DNA of 64,000 bases from Paracoccaceae bacterium (GTDB lineage: Bacteria > Pseudomonadota > Alphaproteobacteria > Rhodobacterales > Rhodobacteraceae): positions 372,001 to 436,000 of the forward strand of contig JACVZW010000030.1 of assembly GCA_014654775.1 (NCBI GenBank), written 5' to 3'. The position numbers and the translations under genes are program-made. A model generated the notes under the pieces. That model had not been told where the DNA came from and did no database searches. It saw nothing but the letters and a program-made list of their open reading frames with translations. Numbering within the stretch: position 1 is the first letter of the stretch; each line of letters starts with the position of its first letter. This document shows, in pieces, positions 1 to 7,197 of the stretch.

Positions 1-275
1 CTCGAACGCGCCATCGTCGCCGACCTGTCGATCGTGAAGGCCTGGAAGGCCGATCCGTCGGGCAACCTCGTCTTCCGCAAGACCGCCCGCAACTTCAACC
101 CGCCCGCCGCCAGCTGCGGCAAGATCTGCGTGGTGGAGGTGGAGGAGATCGTGCCCTTGGGCGCGCTCGACCCCGACGCGATCCACCTGCCCGGCATCTA
201 TGTCCACCGCATCGTGCAGGGACAGCATGAAAAGCGCATCGAACAGCGCACCACCCGCAAGAAGGAATCCGTGTA

Positions 276-276
<1 letters not shown>
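1..276 (+). CDS. scoA: Succinyl-CoA:3-oxoacid CoA-transferase subunit A, C-terminal part
   Basis: This is the C-terminal 91 residues of a CoA-transferase alpha subunit; the 5' end lies outside the window. The frame is open from base 1 and contains the family's C-terminal block (ARNFNPPAA, then [22 protein letters not shown]). The enzyme moves CoA from succinyl-CoA to acetoacetate or a related 3-oxoacid and works as a heteromer with the beta subunit. Its stop codon overlaps the start of scoB (TAATG), which is the normal coupled arrangement. The family assignment is firm. Substrate preference (acetoacetate, 3-oxoadipate or other) is inferred from the resemblance to ScoA and is less certain because only the tail is visible. 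Confidence 0.9.
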
Positions 277-902
<626 letters not shown>

Positions 903-922
903 CGCCGTGCGCAGCACCCCGT

Positions 923-946
923 AGGATGGGCAATCTTGCCCATCCT
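923..946. terminator. Perfect inverted repeat after scoB
   Basis: Bases 923-933 (AGGATGGGCAA) and 936-946 are exact reverse complements, giving an 11-bp stem with a tiny loop. There is no long T-run, so this may be a Rho-independent-like hairpin or a 3' stabilising structure. It separates the scoAB operon from the small GNAT gene that starts at 964. Confidence 0.55.
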
Positions 947-963
947 GCCTGAAAGGCACCGCC

Positions 964-1251
964 ATGACGGACGAGATCATCCGCGAACAGGGCCCGACCA
1001 AAGGCCGCTACCTGATCCGCCGGAACGGCGAGGAGGCGGAACTCACCTATTCCGTCACCTCCCCCACCCTGATCATCGCCGATCACACCGGCGTGCCCGA
1101 CAGTTTCCGCGGCACCGGCGCGGGCCTTGCCCTCGTCACCCGCATGGTCGCCGATGCGCGGGCGGAGGGCTTCCGGATCATGCCCCTCTGCCCCTTCGTG
1201 AACGCCCAGCGCAAAAAGCATCCCGAATGGGCCGACGCCTTCGCCGTTTGA
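964..1251 (+). CDS. Small GNAT-type N-acetyltransferase (YidJ/NATD1-like)
   Basis: A 95-residue protein of the very short GNAT group. It carries the acetyl-CoA pyrophosphate-binding loop as RGTGAGLALV (about residues 49-58), followed by the typical end of these mini-GNATs, a PLCPFVNAQRKKHPEW block. Members of this family are single-domain cytoplasmic proteins of unknown substrate. It sits alone between the scoB hairpin and a convergent lytic transglycosylase gene. The fold assignment is good; the acetylated substrate cannot be read from the sequence. Confidence 0.85.
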   Translation: MTDEIIREQGPTKGRYLIRRNGEEAELTYSVTSPTLIIADHTGVPDSFRGTGAGLALVTRMVADARAEGFRIMPLCPFVNAQRKKHPEWADAFAV

Positions 1252-1264
1252 CAGTCTCAGCGGC

Positions 1265-2143
1265 TCAGTTCTGCGCCTGCAGGATGCGAAAGACGCAAGG
1301 GTCACTCACCACCACCGGCGGCGTCGCGCAAAGCCCCTGCGCCACCTGCCATGCGGCCAGCACTTTGGGCACGTAATCCCGCGTCTCGGCATAGGGCGGC
1401 ACGCCCCGGTTCGACTTCACCGCCCCCTCGCCCGCATTATAGGCGGCCAGCACGAGGATCGGGTCGCGGTCAAATTCCTTCATCAGCCAGTCCAGATAGG
1501 CGATCCCGCCCCGGATGTTCTGCTCCGGGTCCAGCGAATCCTCCACCCCGAACCGTTCCGCCGTGGCCGGGATCAACTGCATCAGGCCCTGCGCGCCCGC
1601 CGAACTCACCGCATCCGCGCGCCCCGCGCTTTCCACCGCCATCACCGCCAGCGCCAGCGCGGGCGACACTTCTGTCCCCACCGTGGCGCGCAGCAGCGCC
1701 GTGCCATGGGCGTCCGCCATCTGCTGCATCTGTTGCAGGCGCGGCGCGGCCACCGCCGCCCCGTCCGGCCCCTGCGCCAGCGCCGCCAGCGCCGTGTCGA
1801 AACGTCCGGCCGCCTGATCGATCGCCGCAGGCACCAGATCCCAGAACCAGCCATAGCGCGCGGCATCCCCCGGCACCGGGCCCTTCGGCCGGTCCGCCGC
1901 CGCCACGTCCACCGGGGGCAACGGATCGGGCACCCGCGCCTCGCCCGCCTTGGGCAGGATCTCCATCAGCCGCGCCTGTTCCACCGGATCGATCTGAACC
2001 GTGATTCGCTTCCCCGGCAGGCCATCCCCCACCTTCACGCGCTTGAAGGAGAAATCGCGCTCGGGCGGCAGGCCCTCGGCCACCGCCACCATGGTGGCCG
2101 CGCAAAGCACGGCCATCGCCAAGAAACCCGCCCGGAATCGCAT
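1265..2143 (-). CDS. Periplasmic lytic transglycosylase (SLT domain)
   Basis: A 292-residue protein with an N-terminal signal peptide (about residues 1-22) and a C-terminal soluble lytic transglycosylase domain. The catalytic glutamate is in AVMAVESAGR (Glu171), followed by GAQGLMQLIPATA and the AYNAGEGAV motif, which are the three SLT signatures. It should cleave peptidoglycan between MurNAc and GlcNAc to give anhydro ends. Residues 25-155 are family-specific and not recognised. It lies just upstream of, and divergent from, the Tad pilus locus, so a role in opening the wall for secretin assembly is possible but only inferred from position. The next gene on the plus strand ends 14 bp from its 3' end. 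Confidence 0.92.
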   Translation of the reverse strand: MRFRAGFLAMAVLCAATMVAVAEGLPPERDFSFKRVKVGDGLPGKRITVQIDPVEQARLMEILPKAGEARVPDPLPPVDVAAADRPKGPVPGDAARYGWFWDLVPAAIDQAAGRFDTALAALAQGPDGAAVAAPRLQQMQQMADAHGTALLRATVGTEVSPALALAVMAVESAGRADAVSSAGAQGLMQLIPATAERFGVEDSLDPEQNIRGGIAYLDWLMKEFDRDPILVLAAYNAGEGAVKSNRGVPPYAETRDYVPKVLAAWQVAQGLCATPPVVVSDPCVFRILQAQN

Positions 2144-2494
2144 CTCTGCGGATGCCTTTCCTGTGACCTACCTCATGGGGGGAATCATGCACCAGATTCG
2201 ACCCTTTGGCCACTCCCGCCATTAACCAAGACGGCGAAACAGCCACGACTGCGCCCAAAGGGTTAATTTTCGACCCAATTTGAGATGAATTTTATGATTA
2301 CTTTCAGAGGCATAGAGAATTTTCCAGAAAAAATCGCAGCCGGATCAAAAGCCCTAAACCATCCCAACTGCCGCCACCGTCGGGGGGCCATATGTATCCA
2401 TACCGAACGGCAAGCGGACGGACCTGAAAATCCGAAAGACACCGGGGCGGTTGGAACCAAGACCCGTTGCATTAACCAGTAAAGGAAGAAGACC
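2144..2494. promoter_or_regulatory. Upstream region of the first pilin gene
   Basis: A 351-bp non-coding interval between the divergent transglycosylase and pilin genes. Its left two thirds are AT-richer than the surroundings (runs such as AATTTTATGATTAC around 2288-2301), as expected for promoters. I could not place a -35/-10 pair with normal spacing. The right part holds a 59-bp block (2362-2420) that recurs upstream of the second pilin. A GGAAGA ribosome-binding sequence precedes the ATG at 2495. Confidence 0.5.
2362..2420 (+). repeat. Duplicated pilin leader block, copy 1
   Basis: This 59-bp block aligns without gaps to 2979-3037, with 49 of 59 positions identical by eye. Shared cores include TCCCAACTGCCGCCAC, GGGGCCATATG and CCATACCGAACGG. 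Each copy sits about 75-130 bp upstream of a pilin start codon, so it probably contains the promoter or an upstream control element that was duplicated with the gene. Confidence 0.75.
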
Positions 2495-2707
2495 ATGCTG
2501 AAACTCGTGAACCTCCTCAAGTCGTTCAAGAATGACGAATCCGGCGCCGTGACGGTGGATTGGGTCGTCCTGACCGGCGCCGTCGTCGGCCTCGCCCTGT
2601 TGGTCGGCGGCTCGATCAGCGGTGCGATCGAAACCCGCACCGACGCCATCGCGGGTCAGATCGAAGGCACCAATACGCCCACGACGCCCACCACCCCGTC
2701 CAACTGA
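2495..2707 (+). CDS. Flp-like type IVb pilin 1
   Basis: A 70-residue pilin-like protein. A positively charged leader of about 18 residues ends in SG, followed by AVTVDWVVLTGAVVGLAL, a hydrophobic helix, and then a polar Thr/Pro-rich tail (about residues 55-70). The arrangement matches Flp/Fap pilins, which are cleaved after Gly by a dedicated prepilin peptidase (one is encoded at 13464). The classic +5/+6 Glu-Tyr is Asp-Trp here. It is followed by a strong hairpin at 2723-2763 and by two paralogues. Its TTPTTPTTPSN-like end is not shared by the other two copies. The likely role is the major or an alternative subunit of the Tad pilus. Confidence 0.85.
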   Translation: MLKLVNLLKSFKNDESGAVTVDWVVLTGAVVGLALLVGGSISGAIETRTDAIAGQIEGTNTPTTPTTPSN

Positions 2708-2722
2708 TCGGTGATCGCGGTC

Positions 2723-2763
2723 CGTGGGTGGCCAGCCTCTTTACCCGAGACTGGCCACCCACG
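2723..2763 (+). terminator. Strong hairpin after pilin 1
   Basis: A 13-bp perfect stem (CGTGGGTGGCCAG at 2723-2735 pairing with 2751-2763) encloses a 15-base loop. There is no clear U-tract, so it may terminate with help, or protect the 3' end of an abundant pilin mRNA. Confidence 0.65.
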
Positions 2764-2890
2764 ACGCCGCACAGCAGGCTCAAGGCGCTTTCGTGGATCA
2801 AGGCTGTCCCGAAATGGCCCAGAACCCCGGGAAACGTGGCAAAACCGCCAAAATTCCCACCGTTCGGCACCATTTCACAGCCGAAAGTAT

Positions 2891-2911
2891 GTAAACCCTA
2901 AAAAAGTTTAC
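2891..2911. promoter_or_regulatory. Inverted repeat upstream of pilin 2
   Basis: GTAAAC at 2891-2896 and GTTTAC at 2906-2911 form an inverted repeat with a 9-base A-rich spacer, in the AT-rich part of the 402-bp gap between the first two pilins. It could be an operator or part of a promoter. Nothing else was recognised between 2764 and 2978. Confidence 0.35.
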
Positions 2912-2978
2912 AATTCTTTCAGTTTCTTAGCTCCAACACCCCGAAAAACTCGGCGGTGACCGAAAATGCCCGCTCGCT

Positions 2979-3037
2979 TCCCAACTGCCGCCACGATTCA
3001 GGGGCCATATGCTGCCATACCGAACGGAAAACGGACG
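2979..3037 (+). repeat. Duplicated pilin leader block, copy 2
   Basis: Second copy of the 59-bp leader block described at 2362-2420. The most divergent stretch is bases 17-22 of the block; the GGGGCCATATG and CCATACCGAACGG cores are unchanged. This supports a tandem gene duplication that included the promoter region. Confidence 0.75.
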
Positions 3038-3109
3038 CCCAAAGACGGGCCGACAGACGCCGAAGCGGTTGTGAGCAAGACCTGTAACCTGAACCAAGGG
3101 AAGACGACC

Positions 3110-3295
3110 ATGAAACTGCTGAACATCCTCAAGTCCTTCAAGAACGACGAATCGGGCGCCGTGACCGTTGACTGGGTCGTGCTGACCGGTGCCGTTGTGG
3201 GCCTCGCGCTGATCATCGGTACGACCGTCCGCACGTCGATCAACACCGCCGCGTCGAACATCGCTTCGGACGTGGTCTCCTCGTCGAACAACTGA
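3110..3295 (+). CDS. Flp-like type IVb pilin 2
   Basis: A 61-residue paralogue of pilin 1. The ATG at 3110 was chosen because it follows an AAGGGAAGACGACC ribosome-binding stretch closely matching that of pilin 1, and because the protein then aligns from its first residue (MLKLVNLLKSFKNDESG versus MKLLNILKSFKNDESG). An upstream in-frame start at 2966 would add 48 unrelated residues and is rejected. The processing region is again SG/AVTVDWVV. The tail is short and Ser/Asn-rich, so this copy looks like a plain Flp pilin and is a good candidate for the main subunit. A hairpin at 3324-3348 follows it. Confidence 0.87.
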   Translation: MKLLNILKSFKNDESGAVTVDWVVLTGAVVGLALIIGTTVRTSINTAASNIASDVVSSSNN

Positions 3296-3323
3296 TCCGG
3301 CCATCTGGCAGGATCGGACATGC

Positions 3324-3348
3324 GGCCAGGCACGGATGAGGCCTGGCC
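3324..3348 (+). terminator. Hairpin after pilin 2
   Basis: GGCCAGGC at 3324-3331 pairs with GCCTGGCC at 3341-3348 around a 9-base loop. It lies 29 bases after the pilin 2 stop codon and may act as an attenuator between the pilins and the assembly genes. Confidence 0.55.
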
Positions 3349-3429
3349 GTCGTTACAAGTAGTGAACCTCAGGGGTTCGTTTGTTCAGGCGGCACTCGGC
3401 CGCCAGGTCCGAAAAGCCGGAGTGCGGAT

Positions 3430-3627
3430 ATGACCGATACGAAAGCAACGTCCGAAGACGCGCAAGCCTTCACGCAAGAGGAAGACGGCGCGGTCACAGT
3501 GGATTGGGTGGTGCTTGCCGCCGCCGTGGTGGTGCTTGCGATCCCGATTGCGACGACCCTCAACTCGTCGGTCGGTACTGCAGCAAGCGACATCGCGAGC
3601 CGGGTTGAGAACGCGACCAACGACTAA
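3430..3627 (+). CDS. Flp-like type IVb pilin 3 (divergent)
   Basis: A 65-residue pilin-like protein with an acidic, Gln-rich leader (about residues 1-20) unlike the basic leaders of the other two. The processing region is DG/AVTVDWVVLAAAVVVLAIP, followed by a hydrophobic helix and a polar C-terminus. The shared AVTVDWVVL core shows common origin. The acidic leader and diverged tail suggest a different role, such as a minor pilin or tip subunit, but this is inference. It is followed by a GCAA-capped hairpin and then cpaB. Confidence 0.8.
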   Translation: MTDTKATSEDAQAFTQEEDGAVTVDWVVLAAAVVVLAIPIATTLNSSVGTAASDIASRVENATND

Positions 3628-3636
3628 AGAATTTCT

Positions 3637-3663
3637 GCCGGTCCGCCGCAAGGCGCGACCGGC
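3637..3663 (+). terminator. GCAA-capped hairpin between pilin 3 and cpaB
   Basis: GCCGGTC (3637-3643) plus CGCC pairs with GGCG and GACCGGC (3657-3663), with one bulged C and a GCAA tetraloop at 3648-3651. This is a very stable RNA hairpin. Its place 40 bases before cpaB suggests partial termination or RNA processing that keeps pilin transcript above assembly-gene transcript. Confidence 0.65.
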
Positions 3664-3703
3664 CCATTTGCCGTAACAAGGCACAACAAAAGGCAGAACC
3701 GAC

Positions 3704-4543
3704 ATGCGCATGATCTTCGGACTTGTCCTCATCGCCGGCATGGCCTTGGCCGGTTTCGCCGTCTACATGGCGCAAGGCTACATCAACCAGACCGAAAGCG
3801 CCCTCGTGAAGGAACGCGAGTTCCGCCAGAAAGTGGGCGAGTTGGTCGAAGTCTTCGTCGTCAACAAACCGCTCGGCTATGGCGATCCGCTGACGGCGGA
3901 AGATGTGCAAAAGATCTACTGGCAGAAATCGGCCCTCCCCGAGGGCACTTTCAACGACGAGGCCATTCTCTTCCCGCCGACGGAAGATCAGCCCCGCTTC
4001 GTGCTGCGCCCGATGGAGACCTTTGAACCCATCCTCGCCGTCAAGGTCACCGAACCGGGGCAACCCGCAGGCCTGACTGGCGCGCTGGAAGAAGGCATGC
4101 GCGCCTTCGCCATCCGCGTGGATGCCTCTTCGGGCGTCTCGGGCTTCGTCTATCCGGGCAATTTCGTCGATGTCTACTGGACCGGCAGCAATGGCGTGGC
4201 CGAAGTGACCAAGCTGATCGAAAGCGCCGTCAACGTCATCGCCATCGACCAGACCGCCGCAGGGGCCACCACGGGGGGTGCCGTCGTGGCCCAGACCGTC
4301 ACCGTGCAGGCCACCCCCGAACAGGTGGCGCGCCTCGCTCAGGCCCAGGCCACAGGTCGCCTCGCCCTCTCGCTCGTGGGCCGCGCAGGCGAAACCACCG
4401 AAGGCCGGGTCGAGGTGGACAGTGCCTCCCTCCTCGGGATCGAGGCGCAGGAAGTGATCGAGATCGAGGCCGAAGAGGTCTGCACCATCCGCAACCGCAA
4501 GGGCGGCGAAGTGGTCGAGATCGCGATCCCCTGCACCAACTGA
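3704..4543 (+). CDS. cpaB: Flp pilus assembly protein CpaB (RcpC)
   Basis: A 279-residue inner-membrane-anchored periplasmic protein. It has one N-terminal membrane helix (about residues 3-22), then a SAF/pretoxin-like domain beginning near VFVVNKPLGYGDPLTAEDV (about residues 48-66). The CpaB core follows (VRVDASSGVSGFVYPGNFVDVYW region, about residues 140-165). CpaB/RcpC is thought to support secretin function or modulate the pilus at the periplasmic side. It is the first assembly gene after the pilins, and a 299-bp gap separates it from the secretin gene. Length agrees with alphaproteobacterial CpaB proteins. Confidence 0.93.
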   Translation: MRMIFGLVLIAGMALAGFAVYMAQGYINQTESALVKEREFRQKVGELVEVFVVNKPLGYGDPLTAEDVQKIYWQKSALPEGTFNDEAILFPPTEDQPRFVLRPMETFEPILAVKVTEPGQPAGLTGALEEGMRAFAIRVDASSGVSGFVYPGNFVDVYWTGSNGVAEVTKLIESAVNVIAIDQTAAGATTGGAVVAQTVTVQATPEQVARLAQAQATGRLALSLVGRAGETTEGRVEVDSASLLGIEAQEVIEIEAEEVCTIRNRKGGEVVEIAIPCTN

Positions 4544-4842
4544 CGGCCCGTCGCGGGCACCGCCCGCAGAGGAAAGCCGTCCCGGAACAGGGACTCTGGC
4601 GACACGGGACCGCGCCGCCCCTTCCCCATGACACTCTGCAGCGGGCCTACCGGATATGGTGGGCCCGACTGCCATTTGACGCGACTAATGGCCGAAATCG
4701 CCTCTGTGTTGCCAGTTATCCACATCAGGAATCTCTGTTAAGGCAATGATTCTTGCAAAGAAACTCGGATTGAGGCATCTTAACGAATGGAGCGGGCTCT
4801 AAGACCCGTATCATGAGGTGTGATCGAAAGGGCAGGTCACCG
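4544..4842. other. Structured gap between cpaB and cpaC
   Basis: This 299-bp gap carries no gene I can support. Right after the cpaB stop are small hairpins (GCGGGC at 4553-4558 with 4562-4567; GTCCC at 4579-4583 with 4590-4594). The 4700-4790 stretch is AT-richer and could hold a second promoter for cpaC and the OmpA-like gene. Confidence 0.4.
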
Positions 4843-6228
4843 ATGCAGATTCGACAGCTGATGGCCGCCGGCGCTATGGGCGCTGCGCTTGCCTTCGTGC
4901 CCCCGGCCATGTCCGGGGCCGAAGTGCTGCGCGTGGTTCAGGGCACGGTATCGCAGGCGCTGGAAGTGCCGATGAACCGCGCCGTGGTTCTGGAAAGCGA
5001 CGTCCCCTTCGCCGAACTCTCGATTGCCAATCCCGGCATCGCCGACATCTCCACCCTCTCGGATCGGTCGATCTACGTGCTGGGCAAGACGCCCGGCCGC
5101 ACCACGCTGACGCTTCTGTCGGCGGAAGGGCAGCTGATCACCAATGTCGAGGTGCAGGTCGTCACCGACATCTCCGAGTTTAAGGAACGGCTCAACCAGA
5201 TCCTTCCGGGCGAAAAGATCGAGGTGCGCACCGCCAATGACGGCATCGTGCTGTCGGGCACCGTCTCCTCCACCGCCAAACTGGCCCGCGCGCTGGACCT
5301 TGCCGAACGCTACGCGCCCGAACGGGTTTCCAACCTGATGACCGTGGGCGGCACGCAGCAGGTCATGCTCAAGGTCCGCTTTGCGGAAATGCAGCGCTCC
5401 GTCGCGAAGAACCTCTCCTCCTCCATCGCCATCGGCGGCTCGAACGACGCCGTCGAAACCGGCACATGGCTGGGGGGCAACAACGCCCTCGGCTCTCCGG
5501 TCACGGTGCGCCAGAACGTGAACGCAGCGGGCCTTCTGGGCTTCACCACCGGATCGCTGCAGATCGGCATCCTGCTCGAGGCGCTGGAAACAAAGGGCGT
5601 CGTCCGCACGCTGGCCGAACCCAACCTCACCGCGCTCTCGGGTCAAGAAGCCTCCTTCCTTGCGGGCGGCGAATATCCCGTCCCGGTCTCGGATGACGGC
5701 ACGATCACCGTCGAATACAAACCCTTCGGGGTCGAGATGAAGTTCATCCCGACCGTGGTGGATGGCGATCTCATCAACCTGCAAATCGCCGCCTCAGTCT
5801 CGTCGGTGGACGGCTCGGTTACGCAGGAAAGCAACGGCATCCAGCTTGCCGCCTTCAAGCGCCGCGAAACCCAGACCACGGTCGAGATGCGCGACGGCGA
5901 AAGCTTTGCCATCGCGGGCCTCTTGCAGGATGACTTCCGCGATCTCAACGGTCAGGTGCCGTGGCTGGGCGACATCCCCGTACTGGGCACCCTCTTCCGC
6001 TCGGTCGAATACCAGCAGGCGCAATCCGAACTCGTGATCATCGTCACGCCCCACCTCGTCACCCCCACCCGGGGCGAGGCGCTGGCGCTGCCGACCGACC
6101 GCGTCCGCCTGCCCACGGAACGCGAACTGTTTCTCTTCGGCGAAGTTGGCAAGGCCGCCAGCTCCGGCGCGGCGGGCGAAGTCGCGCGGCAGGATTTCAC
6201 CGGCTCCTACGGCTATGTGATGGAATGA
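4843..6228 (+). CDS. cpaC: Tad pilus outer-membrane secretin CpaC (RcpA)
   Basis: A secretin-family protein of 461 residues from the ATG at 4843. That start gives a direct signal peptide (MQIRQLMAAGAMGAALAFV). An ATG 30 bases upstream would add ten charged residues with no visible ribosome site and is less likely. After the signal come a pilus-secretin N-domain (about residues 25-95), a BON-like segment (about 105-175), and the secretin C-domain ending in VPWLGDIPVLGTLFRS and ELVIIVTPHLVTP. It forms the outer-membrane ring through which the Flp pilus passes. The next gene starts 11 bases after its stop, so they are co-transcribed. Confidence 0.95.
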   Translation: MQIRQLMAAGAMGAALAFVPPAMSGAEVLRVVQGTVSQALEVPMNRAVVLESDVPFAELSIANPGIADISTLSDRSIYVLGKTPGRTTLTLLSAEGQLITNVEVQVVTDISEFKERLNQILPGEKIEVRTANDGIVLSGTVSSTAKLARALDLAERYAPERVSNLMTVGGTQQVMLKVRFAEMQRSVAKNLSSSIAIGGSNDAVETGTWLGGNNALGSPVTVRQNVNAAGLLGFTTGSLQIGILLEALETKGVVRTLAEPNLTALSGQEASFLAGGEYPVPVSDDGTITVEYKPFGVEMKFIPTVVDGDLINLQIAASVSSVDGSVTQESNGIQLAAFKRRETQTTVEMRDGESFAIAGLLQDDFRDLNGQVPWLGDIPVLGTLFRSVEYQQAQSELVIIVTPHLVTPTRGEALALPTDRVRLPTERELFLFGEVGKAASSGAAGEVARQDFTGSYGYVME

Positions 6229-6239
6229 GGGGAATGGTC

Positions 6240-6896
6240 ATGACGCCCAAACATCTCCTGTCCACCCTGTCGCTTCTGGCCCTTTCGGCCTGCGCAGGCG
6301 AAACCATCGGGTCCAAGGTCGATGAAGGCGGCTTCGGCAACACCACGATGAACAACTTCCTCGTCCAGACCGGGCAGATCAGCCCGGTCCAGATGCTGGG
6401 CGAACGCTTCGCCCGCGAGGTCCCCTCCACCATCACCTTCGCCTTCAACAGCGCCCAGCTCACGCCCGAGGCGCGCGCCACGCTGGACACGCAGGCCAAC
6501 TTCATCCGCCAATTCCCGGAAGTGCGCTTCCGCGTCTATGGCCACACCGATCTTGTCGGCTCCGATGCCTACAACCGCCGTCTCGGCCAGCGTCGGGCCG
6601 AGGCCGTGGTCGCCTATTTCGCCACGCGCGGCATCTCGCGCGCCCGGCTCGAGGCGCTTGTTTCCTACGGCGAAACACAGCCCGTCATCCAGACCCCCGG
6701 CCCCGAAGAGCAGAACCGCCGCACGGTGACCGAGGTTTCGGGCTTCATGCAGCGCCACCCGACGGTGCTGGACGGAAACTATGCCGCGATCATCTACCGC
6801 GAATACATCACCAGCGCGGAACCCACGCCGACGGTCACCTCCGGAAGCGGCGGCGGCGGCGAAGGAGAGGGCGCGGCGGCCCCGCCCGCCCCCTGA
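6240..6896 (+). CDS. OmpA-family peptidoglycan-binding lipoprotein of the Tad locus
   Basis: A 218-residue lipoprotein. The ATG at 6240 has GAGGGG at good spacing; an ATG six bases earlier is too close to that site. The signal peptide ends in a lipobox (LLALSACAG). An OmpA C-terminal domain covers about residues 65-160, with the TFAFNSAQLTPEA start and the GHTDLVGSDAYNRRLGQRRAEAV peptidoglycan-binding motif. The C-terminus is a Gly/Glu/Ala/Pro-rich tail. It probably links the secretin complex to the cell wall, a job OmpA-like proteins do in several Tad loci. A Rho-independent terminator follows, so this gene ends the first tad operon. Confidence 0.92.
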   Translation: MTPKHLLSTLSLLALSACAGETIGSKVDEGGFGNTTMNNFLVQTGQISPVQMLGERFAREVPSTITFAFNSAQLTPEARATLDTQANFIRQFPEVRFRVYGHTDLVGSDAYNRRLGQRRAEAVVAYFATRGISRARLEALVSYGETQPVIQTPGPEEQNRRTVTEVSGFMQRHPTVLDGNYAAIIYREYITSAEPTPTVTSGSGGGGEGEGAAAPPAP

Positions 6897-6921
6897 TCCA
6901 GCCCTTTCCAGACAGGAATGG

Positions 6922-6943
6922 ACAGGCTGCTTCGGCAGCCTGT
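6922..6943 (+). terminator. Rho-independent terminator after the ompA-like gene
   Basis: ACAGGCTGC (6922-6930), a TTCG tetraloop and GCAGCCTGT (6935-6943), followed by TTCCATTTCT. This is a classic terminator and marks the end of the pilin-cpaB-cpaC-ompA-like transcription unit. Confidence 0.85.
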
Positions 6944-7107
6944 TTCCATTTCTACCCCCTTCCGGACAGGGCCCATGCGAACACTCGACCGCGCTGCCCG
7001 TATAAAGTCGCCAGATATCAAACAATCTCGCGTTTCTAGCCCAAGAATCGCCACCATTCCCGTCCAGCTTTTCCCGTGACTGGGAACAATCTCACGGCAA
7101 TGCCCGT

Positions 7108-7136
7108 GCGGGGGTCCCGATGGTCAATGACCCCGC
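7108..7136 (+). promoter_or_regulatory. Hairpin in the leader of cpaE
   Basis: The 301-bp gap before cpaE must hold the promoter of the second tad operon; no clear -35/-10 was found. It contains a hairpin with arms 7108-7116 and 7129-7136 (GACCCCGC; one extra G in the left arm). The hairpin ends about 60 bases before the start codon and may affect translation or transcript stability. Confidence 0.4.
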
Positions 7137-7197
7137 GCGCCCATCGCGCCGCTGGGCCATGGTCCATCGACCTCCGGCAAGTAAGGACGATTAGGCG

